Positions 34,187 to 43,490 of a DNA stretch of 64,000 nt are shown one piece after another (position 1 is the stretch's first letter; every line of letters starts with the position of its first letter). A program made the position numbers and the translations under genes. The notes below the pieces were generated by a model, which saw only the letters and a list, made by a program, of their open reading frames with translations, was not told the DNA's origin and ran no database searches. The stretch lies in assembly GCA_965237855.1 (NCBI GenBank), contig CBDEGK010000001.1:62001-126000 (forward strand). Direction: 5' to 3'. The DNA is from CBDEGK01 sp965237855. Lineage in GTDB: Bacteria > Pseudomonadota > Gammaproteobacteria > Pseudomonadales > Halieaceae.

Positions 34187-35632
34187 GTGAATGCCGAAGT
34201 ACCCGCCGCGCCACGCATTATGCCTGGCTGCCACATCGCCGGCTTTGAAACCCAGTTTGAAGAATACGACTATACAGTCAGCGCTGACGAGATCAGCGGT
34301 GAAATCCCATCCGAGATAGCTGGCACCCTGTTTCGCAATGGGCCCGGGCGGTTGAAAATCGGCGAACACAAGTACGGCCACTGGTTTGATGGCGACGGTA
34401 TGTTGAATGCCATCACCATCGACAAGGGTAAGTTGCACTACAAGAATCGCTATGTGCGTACGCCCAAGTACATCGAGGAAACGGCAGCACAGAAAATTCT
34501 GTACCGCGGTGTGGGAACCCAGCGCCCCGGCGGATTTCTGAACAATATGTTGCGTTTCCCCGGCAATGCCGCCAACACTTCGGTGGTTTATCACGGGGGT
34601 CGATTGTTGACACTGTGGGAGGGGGGAGACCCCTGGGAACTGGATCCCGCGACCCTGGAAACCAAGGGTGCACATAAATTCGATGGCAAGCTCAAGCGCG
34701 GTATGCCCTTCAGTGCCCATGGCAAGATTCATCCACGCACCGGGTACTACTACAATTTTGGCTTTATGGGGGCGCTCAATTTTTACAAGATCAACCCGGA
34801 TGGTGAAATGGAGGACAGCATTCGTCACGTGGTTGGCAACTACGCCATGTGTCATGACTTTGCCATGACCGACAAACACGCCATCTTTTTCCTGTGCCCC
34901 GCCGTGTTCAAGCATCCTCTCCAGTTCGTGTTTGGATTCAAGAGCATCATGCAGGCCATGGATTACGATGAGACCATGCCCACCAAGATCGTGGTGGTCT
35001 CGCTGGATGACCTGAAGGTGGTGCGAGAGTTTGAGACCAGTTCATTCTTCGCTTTTCACTTCAGTAATGCCTACGAGGAGGGCGACGAGTTGGTGGCCGA
35101 TGTCTGTCGCACCGATCGAATGGGCGCCATGGACGCGGTAGCAGATGTATTTGCCGATGTGGAATTTGAAGATGACGGCTCCGCCTGTTTTTACCGCTAT
35201 CGACTAAACCTGGCGACAGGGGAGGTGAAGGGGCATAAGCACGAGGGTGTACTGGGCGGTGATTTCCCCATGTGGGATGAACGGCGCACCGGCTTGCTGA
35301 ATAACTTTGCCTATACCGCCACTTTCGTGGAAAACGGCACGCCCTATAGCTTCAACGCGCTACAGAAGGTTGATCTGAGAACCGGCAAGGCCAATATCTA
35401 CGATTTCGGCCCAGGCCGCTTCACCTCGGAAGCCCTGTTTATCCCCCGCAGCCCGGATGCCGCCGAAGATGACGGTTGGATGGTGTCGGTGGTATTCAAT
35501 GCGCATTCGGGCAACAGCGAGGTGGTACTGTTGGATGCACAGACCATGGACAAGGAAGTAGCCACTGTGCGGCTGCGTAACCATATTCCCCACGGGTTTC
35601 ACGGGCATTTTACCCACCAGGTATTTTTGTGA
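34187..35632 (+). CDS. Carotenoid cleavage oxygenase (RPE65/CCD family)
   Basis: 481 residues from a GTG at 34187 with AGGAG 8 bases upstream. The iron(II) ligands of the seven-bladed propeller are visible as four His: H178 (FSAHGKIHP), H223 (CHDFAMT), H291 (FAFHFSNAYEE) and H472 in the C-terminal GFHGHF. N-terminal LFRNGPGRL and HWFDGDGML are family hallmarks. It splits a double bond in a carotenoid, stilbene or related molecule with O2. Stand-alone gene. Confidence 0.93.
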   Translation: MNAEVPAAPRIMPGCHIAGFETQFEEYDYTVSADEISGEIPSEIAGTLFRNGPGRLKIGEHKYGHWFDGDGMLNAITIDKGKLHYKNRYVRTPKYIEETAAQKILYRGVGTQRPGGFLNNMLRFPGNAANTSVVYHGGRLLTLWEGGDPWELDPATLETKGAHKFDGKLKRGMPFSAHGKIHPRTGYYYNFGFMGALNFYKINPDGEMEDSIRHVVGNYAMCHDFAMTDKHAIFFLCPAVFKHPLQFVFGFKSIMQAMDYDETMPTKIVVVSLDDLKVVREFETSSFFAFHFSNAYEEGDELVADVCRTDRMGAMDAVADVFADVEFEDDGSACFYRYRLNLATGEVKGHKHEGVLGGDFPMWDERRTGLLNNFAYTATFVENGTPYSFNALQKVDLRTGKANIYDFGPGRFTSEALFIPRSPDAAEDDGWMVSVVFNAHSGNSEVVLLDAQTMDKEVATVRLRNHIPHGFHGHFTHQVFL

Positions 35633-35741
35633 CATAAAACACGGAATTCTGGCAGTATGGCTGCTATCCGGTAATAGTTCGTATCTTCTCCAGTGAGGAG
35701 GGGTCTATAGTTATCACCCAGGTGGATGATTTTTTCGATCT

Positions 35742-36092
35742 ATGAAAATTGCCTTTATAAATAAGCCCTTAGCGGTATTGAGTCGGCCCTTGGCGGTGCT
35801 ATCGGTTGTGTATATCACTGGCTGCACCACCACCCAGAGCGACTTGATTCAGGCCAGCCATCTCAATTCGGCGCCGGAATCGGAGAAGCAGCTCTCCAAC
35901 TGCATGTCCGATCAGCAAGTGTTTACCAGTCGTAATTCCATGCTCTCTGCAGCGGCCGTTGAAAGCGCCTGGGTTTACTGCAAGCGCTACTCTGATTTCT
36001 GGTATCCCGGTAGAGATGAAGAAGATTACAACTCCGGCTGGGACACCCAGACTGAAGAAGACTTCTCACCTACCCTATCTAAACCTGAATAA
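35742..36092 (+). CDS. Small lipoprotein of unknown function
   Basis: 116 residues with a long N-terminal hydrophobic segment and lipobox ITGC (Cys near 28), then a Ser/Gln-rich stretch and an acidic C terminus (DEEDYNSGWDTQTEEDF). Two further Cys (CMSD, YCKR) could pair. No family recognised. A perfect hairpin and an IS3-family element follow downstream. Confidence 0.6.
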   Translation: MKIAFINKPLAVLSRPLAVLSVVYITGCTTTQSDLIQASHLNSAPESEKQLSNCMSDQQVFTSRNSMLSAAAVESAWVYCKRYSDFWYPGRDEEDYNSGWDTQTEEDFSPTLSKPE

Positions 36093-36186
36093 GCACTTCT
36101 CCACCTTCTGATTCAACTGTTCCTGCTCCTGTTCCTGTGCTGGTTCTGATCTGGAAATTAACTTCGGGTAAAGTTTTGTAAAGTGA

Positions 36187-36213
36187 GTGTACCGACGTCA
36201 GCCGTCGGTACAC
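36187..36213. terminator. Perfect 11-bp-stem hairpin downstream of the lipoprotein gene
   Basis: GTGTACCGACG and CGTCGGTACAC flank TCAGC. It sits 95 bp after the lipoprotein stop and 10 bp before the IS3-family left end. It may act as a terminator, but C residues instead of T residues follow, so a role tied to the neighbouring IS end is an alternative. Confidence 0.4.
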
Positions 36214-36295
36214 CCCCCTGTGTGTCAACCTGACCCCATACACTTCTTGTTTGGGATAACATAGATTTCAGGGCCACAGGTACTGGACACACAAC

Positions 36296-36700
36296 ATGCC
36301 AAAATCACCATCAGAACGGCCTGACACACAAGTTACACCGGAACCGGTGCTGGAGAAACGCACTCGCCGCCAGTTCAAGACCGAGTACAAGTTACGTATT
36401 ATCGCTGAAGCCGATGCCTGCCAGTACGGTGAGCTTGGCGCGCTGCTGCGCCGCGAAAAACTCTACAGTAGTCAGATCTCGGAATGGCGACGAGAGCTTG
36501 CGGAAAATGGCGTGGCTGGATTGAGCAAAAGCGCTCCCGGCCCTGCACCCTTGAAAACGCCAGATCAGCGGCGCATTGAGCAGCTTGAGAAAGAGAATAG
36601 TCGCTTGGACCGCAAGTTGGAGATTGCCAACGACTGCCTGGATTTGCAAAAAAAAGCATTGTCGATGCTCGATCATTTACGCAGTGGGAAGGATGTGTGA
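36296..36700 (+). CDS. IS3-family OrfA (transposase helix-turn-helix subunit)
   Basis: 134 residues: a basic start, KTEYKLRIIAEADACQYGELGALLRREKLYSSQISEWRREL-type helix-turn-helix (here recognised from KTEYKLRIIAEADAC and SSQISEWRREL), and a C-terminal coiled coil (RRIEQLEKENSRLDRKLEIA). OrfA binds the IS ends. Its TGA overlaps the GTG of orfB (GTGTGA). Confidence 0.88.
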   Translation: MPKSPSERPDTQVTPEPVLEKRTRRQFKTEYKLRIIAEADACQYGELGALLRREKLYSSQISEWRRELAENGVAGLSKSAPGPAPLKTPDQRRIEQLEKENSRLDRKLEIANDCLDLQKKALSMLDHLRSGKDV

Positions 36701-37764
36701 ATAACGTGATGATCCACCGCCCCGTAAGACTGCCATTGACGCGAGCGTGTCATGCGCTGGGCCTCAATCGAAGCACGGTCTACGTTTACCAAAAGCGTGC
36801 CGCCAACGATGAACCACCGCGGCGCTCACGGAAGCAGTCGGTGCAGCCGCGCGCCCTCAGTGACCAAGAGCGTGCTGCTGTCGTCGAGACACTGCACAGT
36901 GAACCCTATTGTGATCAGCCGCCTGCTGAAGTCTATCAACGCCTGCTGGAACAGGATCAGTATCTGTGTTCGGTCAGCACCATGCACCGTATTCTTCGTG
37001 GCTTAGGGGAGACCGGTGACCGTCGGCAGCAGCGGCCAGCCCAGCATCATGCTGTTCCCAGACTGAAAGCCTGCGCCCCTAACGATGTGTGGACATGGGA
37101 CATTACCAAACTACCGCTGGTGCGGCGGGGCCTCTATTTGTCGCTGTATGTGGTGCTTGACCTGTTTAGCCGTTTTGTCGTGGCCTGGATGGTCTCGCGC
37201 AAGGAGAGCAGTGCATTATCGAAACAGCTGATGGACGAAGCCACGGCCCGTTACGGTATAGCGCCAGGCCAGCTCACGCTGCACCAGGATCGTGGATCGC
37301 CAATGATTGCACACGGGTATTTGGACCTGATGCGAGAACTGGACGTGACCTGCAGTCACAGTCGCCCACGGGTGAGCAATGACAACCAGTTTAGTGAAAG
37401 CCAGTTCAAGACGCAAAAGTACCAACCGGATTATCCGGGCCGTTTTAGCGATGCCTCGCATGCCCGGCGCTGGTGTGAAGCTTACTTTGATTGGTACAAC
37501 TTCGAGCATCATCACAGCGGCCTGGGGGGCTTTACCCCGGAACAGGTTTTTACGGGCCGTTATCACGAGGTTGCCAGGCAAAAACAACGAGTTCTTGATG
37601 AACGCTATGAACGTCATCCGGAACGCTTTGTCCGTGGGCGACCGACTGTACCCATGCCGGCAAAGACCGTGGCCATTAACCCGATTGCAGAATCTGGTGA
37701 TGACACAATGATTGATGATCGCGTTAACTTCCCAACTTTATCAGCCGCGGGCTACATCAAATAG
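36697..37764 (+). CDS. IS3-family OrfB (DDE integrase core)
   Basis: 355 residues with a helix-turn-helix-like N terminus (HALGLNRSTVY) and an rve/DDE core: VWTWDITKLPL (first Asp), LHQDRGSPM (second Asp), and NDNQFSESQFKTQKY with the Glu. A C-terminal tail GRPTVPMPAKTVAINPI follows. Complete; begins with GTG inside the orfA stop. Confidence 0.9.
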   Translation: MNNVMIHRPVRLPLTRACHALGLNRSTVYVYQKRAANDEPPRRSRKQSVQPRALSDQERAAVVETLHSEPYCDQPPAEVYQRLLEQDQYLCSVSTMHRILRGLGETGDRRQQRPAQHHAVPRLKACAPNDVWTWDITKLPLVRRGLYLSLYVVLDLFSRFVVAWMVSRKESSALSKQLMDEATARYGIAPGQLTLHQDRGSPMIAHGYLDLMRELDVTCSHSRPRVSNDNQFSESQFKTQKYQPDYPGRFSDASHARRWCEAYFDWYNFEHHHSGLGGFTPEQVFTGRYHEVARQKQRVLDERYERHPERFVRGRPTVPMPAKTVAINPIAESGDDTMIDDRVNFPTLSAAGYIK

Positions 37765-37855
37765 AGTTTATCTTTGAAATGACTGTCCATTTGAGGTTGA
37801 CACGTTCCGCCCCGTCCGTTCTAATGAGTAGAGATACCATGAACGGGTAAGTCCG

Positions 37856-38212
37856 ATGATCAGATTGCGCTGTTTTATCTTCACCCTGCTGGTCACAGCC
37901 ATTGGACTGGCGGGGTGCTCTTCAACCAGCGGCCCGATTATTGACACCAAGGGCGTCAATATGGCCCGCTATCAGCAGGACCTCGAGGATTGTGAGGGCT
38001 ATGCGGAGCAGGTGCATATCGAAGAGGGCGTAGCCAAAGGTGCGGTCGCCGGGGCTGCTGTGGGCGGCGCAACAGGTGCGGTGCTGGAACGTTCCAGTGC
38101 TGGTGTGGGTGCCATTACCGGCGCGGCACGCTCGGCCCAGATTGGCGAGCGAGAAAAAACCCGCGTGGTGAACAACTGCCTGCGCGGACGGGGCTACCGG
38201 GTGCTGAATTAG
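37856..38212 (+). CDS. Glycine-zipper lipoprotein
   Basis: 118 residues, with lipobox LAGC (Cys near 21) after a membrane-type signal, then a charged segment and a Gly/Ala-rich zipper AVAGAAVGGATGAVLERSSA near 65-85. Such proteins insert short glycine-zipper hairpins in the outer membrane. It ends with a C-x-R-GRGYRVLN motif common in small outer-membrane lipoproteins of this kind. Stand-alone, just after the IS3-family element. Confidence 0.75.
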   Translation: MIRLRCFIFTLLVTAIGLAGCSSTSGPIIDTKGVNMARYQQDLEDCEGYAEQVHIEEGVAKGAVAGAAVGGATGAVLERSSAGVGAITGAARSAQIGEREKTRVVNNCLRGRGYRVLN

Positions 38213-38269
38213 TTGACACTGTGGCTGCCTTAAGCTGTAGTACGCCCTTGCGAAACGTTAGGTTTTACA

Positions 38270-39652
38270 ATGGCACAACAGTTCCAGGATCAGGGTGGCG
38301 CCGCCAGCAGCAATCCCTCAGCGTTGAAGAGGTGGATGGCCAGCAAAATTGTGCCGCGTATCGCCAGCCTCAAGCGCAGGGACAAGGCGCGCGCAGCAGC
38401 TGAAAAGAATCGACAGGCCGAGCAGCGCCCCCACCGCATCGAGTATTTTCACCAGGTAGAAGACGCCTACAGCCACCTGGCCGTGCAGTTATTGCAGCCC
38501 ATCCTGGAAACCTACGATGTTGAACTGGTGCCACACCTGGTCACCGGGCCCACTGACAAGAATGCGCCGGAACCGGAGATGTTACTGGATTATGCCCGTT
38601 ACGATTGCGGCTTGGTGGCGTCGAAATTTGGCTTGAATTTTCCCGAGGATGCCGCCCGGCCTGACAAGGAGGCAGTGAAGCTGGCCCTGCGCATATTGGC
38701 GGCAGCGACCGAAAGTGAGTTTTCGCAATTGGCAGTGACCGTTGGCAATGTCTTGTGGCAGGGCGATCTCGAAGGGCTGGTAGCATTGGAAGATCGGCTC
38801 GGCGCGGCCAGCATGGAAGAGACCAAACACAAGTTGACTGCCGGCAGTGCACAACGTGAGAAATTGGGGCATTACTCTGGTGCCATGTTTTATTACGAGG
38901 GCGAATGGTATTGGGGCGTGGATCGGCTCTATCACCTGGAAAATCGGTTGGCGGAACTGGGTGCACGCCGCGGCAGCGGACGCCAGTTGCTAGCTGCTCG
39001 GCCAACGATTGAGACAGGCCAGCTCAAGGACAAAAACACACTGACCCTGGAATACTATCCGTCACTGCGCAGCCCTTACACCTCCATTATTCATGATCGT
39101 ACCGTCGAAATGGCGTCGGAGATGCGTGTCAACCTGGTGGTGCGCCCGGTAGTGCCCATGGTTATGCGTGGCGTGCCGCTGACCCGCGACAAGGGTCGTT
39201 ATATCATGACCGATACCGCCCGCGAGGCAGATGCCCTCGGTCTCACCTGGGGCAAGATGTATGACCCGATCGGCAAACCAGTCCGACAGGCGTTCTCCCT
39301 GTACCCCCACGCCGTTGAGCAGAACCGGGGCAATGCCTTCCTGTCGGCTTTTTTGCAGGCTGCATTTTTCCGCTCAATCAGCACCAACAACCAGCGCGGT
39401 TTGAAGTGGGTTTGTGAAGAAGCAGGTCTGAACTGGAAGGAAGCCAAAAAGCATATTGGTGCGCCCGGCTGGGAAGAGGTACTGGAGCAGAATCGATTGG
39501 CGATGTATGAATTTGGCCTCTGGGGAGTACCCAGCTATCGCCTGCTCGACGACAACGGCGAGGTGCTACTGGCGCTGTGGGGGCAGGACCGCCTGTGGCT
39601 GGTGGCACGCACTATCCAGGACCGCTTGCGTCAGCAACAGGGATCGAATTAG
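38270..39652 (+). CDS. Tandem DsbA/HCCA-isomerase-like thioredoxin-fold protein
   Basis: 460 residues that look like two related DsbA-family (2-hydroxychromene-2-carboxylate isomerase-like) domains. The first spans about 52-215 (RIEYFHQVEDAYSHLAVQLL) and the second about 245-450 (TLEYYPSLRSPYTSIIHDRT). Each starts with a beta strand and an aromatic-S/P-Y motif in place of CxxC. The C-terminal WGVPSYRL and QDRLWLV match the cis-Pro region and last helix of HCCA isomerases. No active-site thiols are seen, so glutathione-dependent isomerase or transferase chemistry is more likely than disulfide exchange. Confidence 0.75.
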   Translation: MAQQFQDQGGAASSNPSALKRWMASKIVPRIASLKRRDKARAAAEKNRQAEQRPHRIEYFHQVEDAYSHLAVQLLQPILETYDVELVPHLVTGPTDKNAPEPEMLLDYARYDCGLVASKFGLNFPEDAARPDKEAVKLALRILAAATESEFSQLAVTVGNVLWQGDLEGLVALEDRLGAASMEETKHKLTAGSAQREKLGHYSGAMFYYEGEWYWGVDRLYHLENRLAELGARRGSGRQLLAARPTIETGQLKDKNTLTLEYYPSLRSPYTSIIHDRTVEMASEMRVNLVVRPVVPMVMRGVPLTRDKGRYIMTDTAREADALGLTWGKMYDPIGKPVRQAFSLYPHAVEQNRGNAFLSAFLQAAFFRSISTNNQRGLKWVCEEAGLNWKEAKKHIGAPGWEEVLEQNRLAMYEFGLWGVPSYRLLDDNGEVLLALWGQDRLWLVARTIQDRLRQQQGSN

Positions 39653-39709
39653 CTTTTGCTGGCGAAAGATCAAGCTAATACCCTTTTAAAAATAGCGTGG
39701 GTAATCCAA

Positions 39710-41053
39710 ATGACCAGAATACTAGTTGCGCTGTGGGCGGCGATGTCTCTGCCGGCGGCGGCGGATACTGTGCCGCTGATGGATCTCTATCAGCACTTGC
39801 ATGCCAATCCGGAATTGTCTTTTCAGGAAGTTGAAACCTCGGCTTTGATCGCCGATGAACTCGAATCCCTCGGTTTTACGGTGACCCGGGGCGTTGGGGG
39901 TGATGATATCAGGGCAGAATTGGCGGCAACCGGGGCGGTGCTGAGTGACAAGGTGAGTGGTCACGGTGTGGTAGGCGTCTATAAGAATGGACCCGGTCCG
40001 GTGGTGCTGGTGCGCACCGATACCGACGGCTTGCCGGTGCGGGAACAGACCGGGCTGGAATACGCCAGCAGCGCAAAGGCCCAGGAACTAACCGGGCAAG
40101 AGGTTTCCGTCATGCACGCCTGCGGCCACGATACCCACATGACGGTATTTGTCGGCACCGCCAGGAAGCTGATAGCCGCACAGGGCAGTTGGTCGGGCAC
40201 CCTGGTGTTTATCGCCCAACCCGCAGAAGAGCGGGGTTCTGGTGCCCGTATGATGCTCGGCGATGGCTTGTTTGAGCGCTTCCCGCGACCGGATTACAAC
40301 CTGGCCCTGCACGGTGTACCCACGCTGCCAGCGGGGTCGATCGGCTATGTTGCCGGTTGGATGATGGCCAATGTCGACTCCGTGGATATTCGCATTCACG
40401 GTGTGGGCACGCACGGTGCCTATCCGCATATGGGCAAAGACCCGATTGTGCTGGCAGCGGCGATCATCACCGATCTGCAGACGCTGGTGTCGCGGGAGAT
40501 TTCTCCACTCGACCCGGGCGTTGTCACCGTCGGATCCATCCATGCCGGTACCAAGCACAATATTATTTCTGATCGGGCCGACCTGCAGCTGACTGTGCGC
40601 TCCTACAGCGACGAGGTTCGGCAGAAGTTGTTGTCGGGCATTGAACGCATAGCAGTTAACCAGGCCCGTGCCCTGGGTTTTCCCGAGGACAAACTCCCCG
40701 AGGTCGTGATAAGCAATGAGGGTACTCCGGCGCTTTGGAATGATCCAAAGCTGGTGACACGCAATGTGGCTGCTCTCAGGCAGGCCCTGGGCGACGATTA
40801 CGTTGTGGAGATTGGAAAAGTCATGGGCGGTGAGGACTTCGCGCGTTACGGCCGGGTGGAGCCGCGTATTCCCAGCCATATGTTTCGCCTCGGTACAGTA
40901 GCGCCAGAGAAGTACGCGGCCTATCAGCGTGGAGAGCTGCAACTCCACAGTCTGCATTCCCCTTTTTACGCGCCTGATGCCGCCCCCGCGATTGAAACCG
41001 GCGTCGCCGCCATGACGGCTGTGGTACTGGATCTGATGGAGCCGATGGAGTGA
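39710..41053 (+). CDS. Exported M20-family amidohydrolase/peptidase
   Basis: 447 residues from ATG 39710, which starts a signal peptide (MTRILVALWAAMSLPAAADT). The zinc-binding pattern HACGHDTHM, then AQPAEERGSGA with the catalytic Glu, GTHGAYPHMGKDP in the dimerisation domain, and GGEDFARY near the C terminus identify the M20D aminoacylase/IAA-amino-acid hydrolase group. It releases an acyl group from N-acyl amino acids or similar amides, apparently in the periplasm. Its stop overlaps the start of the MFS gene (GAGTGA), indicating a two-gene operon that may hydrolyse and import products. Confidence 0.92.
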   Translation: MTRILVALWAAMSLPAAADTVPLMDLYQHLHANPELSFQEVETSALIADELESLGFTVTRGVGGDDIRAELAATGAVLSDKVSGHGVVGVYKNGPGPVVLVRTDTDGLPVREQTGLEYASSAKAQELTGQEVSVMHACGHDTHMTVFVGTARKLIAAQGSWSGTLVFIAQPAEERGSGARMMLGDGLFERFPRPDYNLALHGVPTLPAGSIGYVAGWMMANVDSVDIRIHGVGTHGAYPHMGKDPIVLAAAIITDLQTLVSREISPLDPGVVTVGSIHAGTKHNIISDRADLQLTVRSYSDEVRQKLLSGIERIAVNQARALGFPEDKLPEVVISNEGTPALWNDPKLVTRNVAALRQALGDDYVVEIGKVMGGEDFARYGRVEPRIPSHMFRLGTVAPEKYAAYQRGELQLHSLHSPFYAPDAAPAIETGVAAMTAVVLDLMEPME

Positions 41054-42228
41054 TCAGTCGTACCTGGTTGCCCGCCGGGGTAGCCTTTATCTGCCAGGCC
41101 CTGGGCATCGGCATCCTCGGTGTCTATGGCTTTTTCGTTCAACCCCTGGCAGCTGAATTTAACACCGGTGTCGCGGTCATCAATTTGGGGCCAGTAATGC
41201 TATTGCTGGTCCCAGCATTTCTCGGCCCGGTCATAGGCCGATATATTGATACCCATTCCATACGGACTATTATGCTGATCGGTGTCGCGATCGCTGTTGT
41301 GTCCCTGGTGTTGATGTCACAGATGCCGACTCTGATCGGCCTCGCCTGCGGTTTCCTGGGTTATTCCCTGGGCCAAGCCCTGTACGGCCCCGTCTCTCTT
41401 AATTCAATGCTGATAAAAATCTACCGAGATAAGGTTGCACGGGTACTGGCGATTAGTGCAATGGGTGTCAGCGTGGGTTCCATCTGCTGGCCTTTCGTGG
41501 TGGCCTTTTTGATGGATCATTACGACTGGCGTCGCACGCTGGTGGTATTGGCTGTGTGCGTGGCCATCATATTAGGGCTTGGCATTCGACTGGGCTTGCC
41601 GCGCACTATCAGTGTGAGTGTGGAGCCGTCAGCGGGGGAGGCTGACGAAGATTGGAGTTTCCTGCGAAACCCGGCCTTTTGGTTTATCGGTATCTGCGCC
41701 AGTGCGATCTATAACGTGGCGCTGGCGGTGGGGATTTGTTACGCCCCGCACTTTAGCCAACAGGGGTTTACTAACACGCAGATTGCGACTTTCCTCGCTG
41801 CCGGCGGAGTAGCCGGCATCTGTGGCAAGTTGTTGGTGGCGCGATTTGCCGATCAGCTGCGTGATCAGGTTCGGCATCTGGCGATGCTGGTAACCGTGGT
41901 TATGTCGATGGGTCTCGCTGCCCTGATTGTCGGCGAAGGCGCAGTGTGGGCGATGAGCGCAACTGCCCTGATCGGTGGCGCGGGAGGGGCATTTCTGCCA
42001 TTGCATCCATTCATTAACAGCGCCTACTTCAGCGCCGACAGCATGGGCCGAGTCAATGGTGCCCAGGCGCCAATTATGTTGCCACTGGCGCTGATCAGTG
42101 CGCCGCTGGCGGGTTATGCCTTTGATACCACGGGCAGCTACCACTTTGCCTTTGTCGCGGCCATTGTGCTGCTGGCGCTAGCGTTTATGCTGTTTGTCGC
42201 CATGCCGCGGGCGCAACTAGCTAATTGA
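41050..42228 (+). CDS. MFS transporter coupled to the M20 amidohydrolase
   Basis: 392 residues with 12 hydrophobic segments and MFS pattern GRYIDTHSIRTIM between helices 2 and 3. It starts with GTG at 41050, inside the last codons of the amidohydrolase, so translation is coupled. It resembles monocarboxylate/oxalate-type MFS carriers. Probable uptake or efflux of the amidohydrolase product; direction is not readable. Confidence 0.85.
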   Translation: MISRTWLPAGVAFICQALGIGILGVYGFFVQPLAAEFNTGVAVINLGPVMLLLVPAFLGPVIGRYIDTHSIRTIMLIGVAIAVVSLVLMSQMPTLIGLACGFLGYSLGQALYGPVSLNSMLIKIYRDKVARVLAISAMGVSVGSICWPFVVAFLMDHYDWRRTLVVLAVCVAIILGLGIRLGLPRTISVSVEPSAGEADEDWSFLRNPAFWFIGICASAIYNVALAVGICYAPHFSQQGFTNTQIATFLAAGGVAGICGKLLVARFADQLRDQVRHLAMLVTVVMSMGLAALIVGEGAVWAMSATALIGGAGGAFLPLHPFINSAYFSADSMGRVNGAQAPIMLPLALISAPLAGYAFDTTGSYHFAFVAAIVLLALAFMLFVAMPRAQLAN

Positions 42229-42287
42229 CGGTATGCCCGCGCGACCCTGAATTGTCTATACTCCCTCCAAACTATAAGCGGTGATGT

Positions 42288-43490
42288 ATGAATAATGCCA
42301 CTACCAATGAGGCGCCCCCGCCCATCATATTCGATGGTTGGCGCTCGATTTCTATTTCTCTGTTCATGGCCCTGGTGGGCTATTCCGTCATGGTTAGCGT
42401 GCCTGTGCTGAGTACTGCCCTGGTGGGAATGGCGGGATTCACCGAGGAGCAGGTAGGTAGAGTGTGGGGCGCCGACCTGGGCGGTATGTCGCTGGGCGCG
42501 GTTGCTTCGGCATTGTTAGTGGCACGGATGAACCGGCGCCACCTGGTGTTTATCGGAGTGGTTGTGTCCATCGGCGGCAATGCCCTGTGTATGGTCTTTG
42601 TCGAGTATGAGCAGGTGTTGTGGCTGCGTGTCCTCACCGGCATCGGCAGTGGCATTTTCACCGCGGTTGCGGTGGTATCAATAGGCGGTACGACAAAACC
42701 AGTGCGTACTTTCAACATGCTGTTATTCGGTTTTGCGTTTTCCACCGCGCTGGAACTGCATCTATTACCGCAATTCACCATGAACGGGATTTACCTGTTT
42801 TTTATTGGCCTGTCTGCTGTCTGCCTGCTATTTCTTCGGTGGCTGCCTGCTCGGCCACTGACGGACGAAGAGCTGGCGGCGCAGGAAGCGGGCGAAGATC
42901 ACCTGGAAAATTGGCATGTACCCAAAGCGCTACCCATAATTTGTCTCATCGCCGTGTGCTTTACCTACATTAATATCGGTGGTTATTACACCTACATAGA
43001 ACTGGCCGCTCTCGCAGACGGGGTAGCCGATGAGTGGATGAGCCCCATACTGACATGGTCGTCCATATTTGCCATCGTCGGCTGCGTGATCGCTTTCTTC
43101 TGTACACGCTTTGGTTTGTTCAAGCCGTTGTTTGTGTCCCTGTTGTCGATGGCGGTCATCGTCATCATGCTCAGTGGCGGCGTTACCAAGAGCAACGTCG
43201 TGATAAGCCTGTTTGGGTTCATGACCCTGTGGACCTTTGTCGATGTGTACCAGTCGGCGATGATGGCGCACATGGACCGCAGTGGCTCACTCGTCGCCCT
43301 GCTGCCCAGCGTGCAAGCATTTGGCCAATTTATTGGCCCCAATGTCGCGGCCTCGATAGTGGGGGCAGGTATGGGTTACGGCACCATGTTTGTCGTCAGC
43401 GGTAGTATGGCTCTGGTCGCTATGTTCCTGTACATCAGCGTGTTCATGTACATGCACAGAAACCAACCGGTGCTGGCGCCCGCTAGCTAA
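42288..43490 (+). CDS. MFS transporter
   Basis: 400 residues, about 12 helices, with an acidic loop between helices 6 and 7 (TDEELAAQEAGEDHLENW). Pattern VARMNRRHLVFIGVVV follows helix 2. Substrate unknown. It lies 59 bp after the first MFS gene, with ATACTCC-like promoter remnants between, so it may be separately transcribed. Convergent with the HEWFH membrane protein gene, overlapping by 8 bp. Confidence 0.85.
   Translation: MNNATTNEAPPPIIFDGWRSISISLFMALVGYSVMVSVPVLSTALVGMAGFTEEQVGRVWGADLGGMSLGAVASALLVARMNRRHLVFIGVVVSIGGNALCMVFVEYEQVLWLRVLTGIGSGIFTAVAVVSIGGTTKPVRTFNMLLFGFAFSTALELHLLPQFTMNGIYLFFIGLSAVCLLFLRWLPARPLTDEELAAQEAGEDHLENWHVPKALPIICLIAVCFTYINIGGYYTYIELAALADGVADEWMSPILTWSSIFAIVGCVIAFFCTRFGLFKPLFVSLLSMAVIVIMLSGGVTKSNVVISLFGFMTLWTFVDVYQSAMMAHMDRSGSLVALLPSVQAFGQFIGPNVAASIVGAGMGYGTMFVVSGSMALVAMFLYISVFMYMHRNQPVLAPAS

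Larger units (their letters stand above)
36223..37802 (+). mobile_element. IS3-family insertion sequence
   Basis: About 1,580 bp starting TGTCAACCTGA and ending with the inverse pattern GAGGTTGACA (TG...CA termini, roughly 10 bp of inverted match). It contains overlapping orfA and orfB on the plus strand, both open. No target duplication is obvious beside the proposed ends. It separates two small lipoprotein genes. Confidence 0.8.

Noticed and set aside
36187..36213. Hairpin as a strong intrinsic terminator
   Set aside because: Kept only as a weak call because the stem is followed by C residues, not T residues.
40088..40957. 289-codon minus-strand frame opposite the M20 hydrolase
   Set aside because: M20 zinc motifs are on the plus strand; the antisense translation resembles no family.
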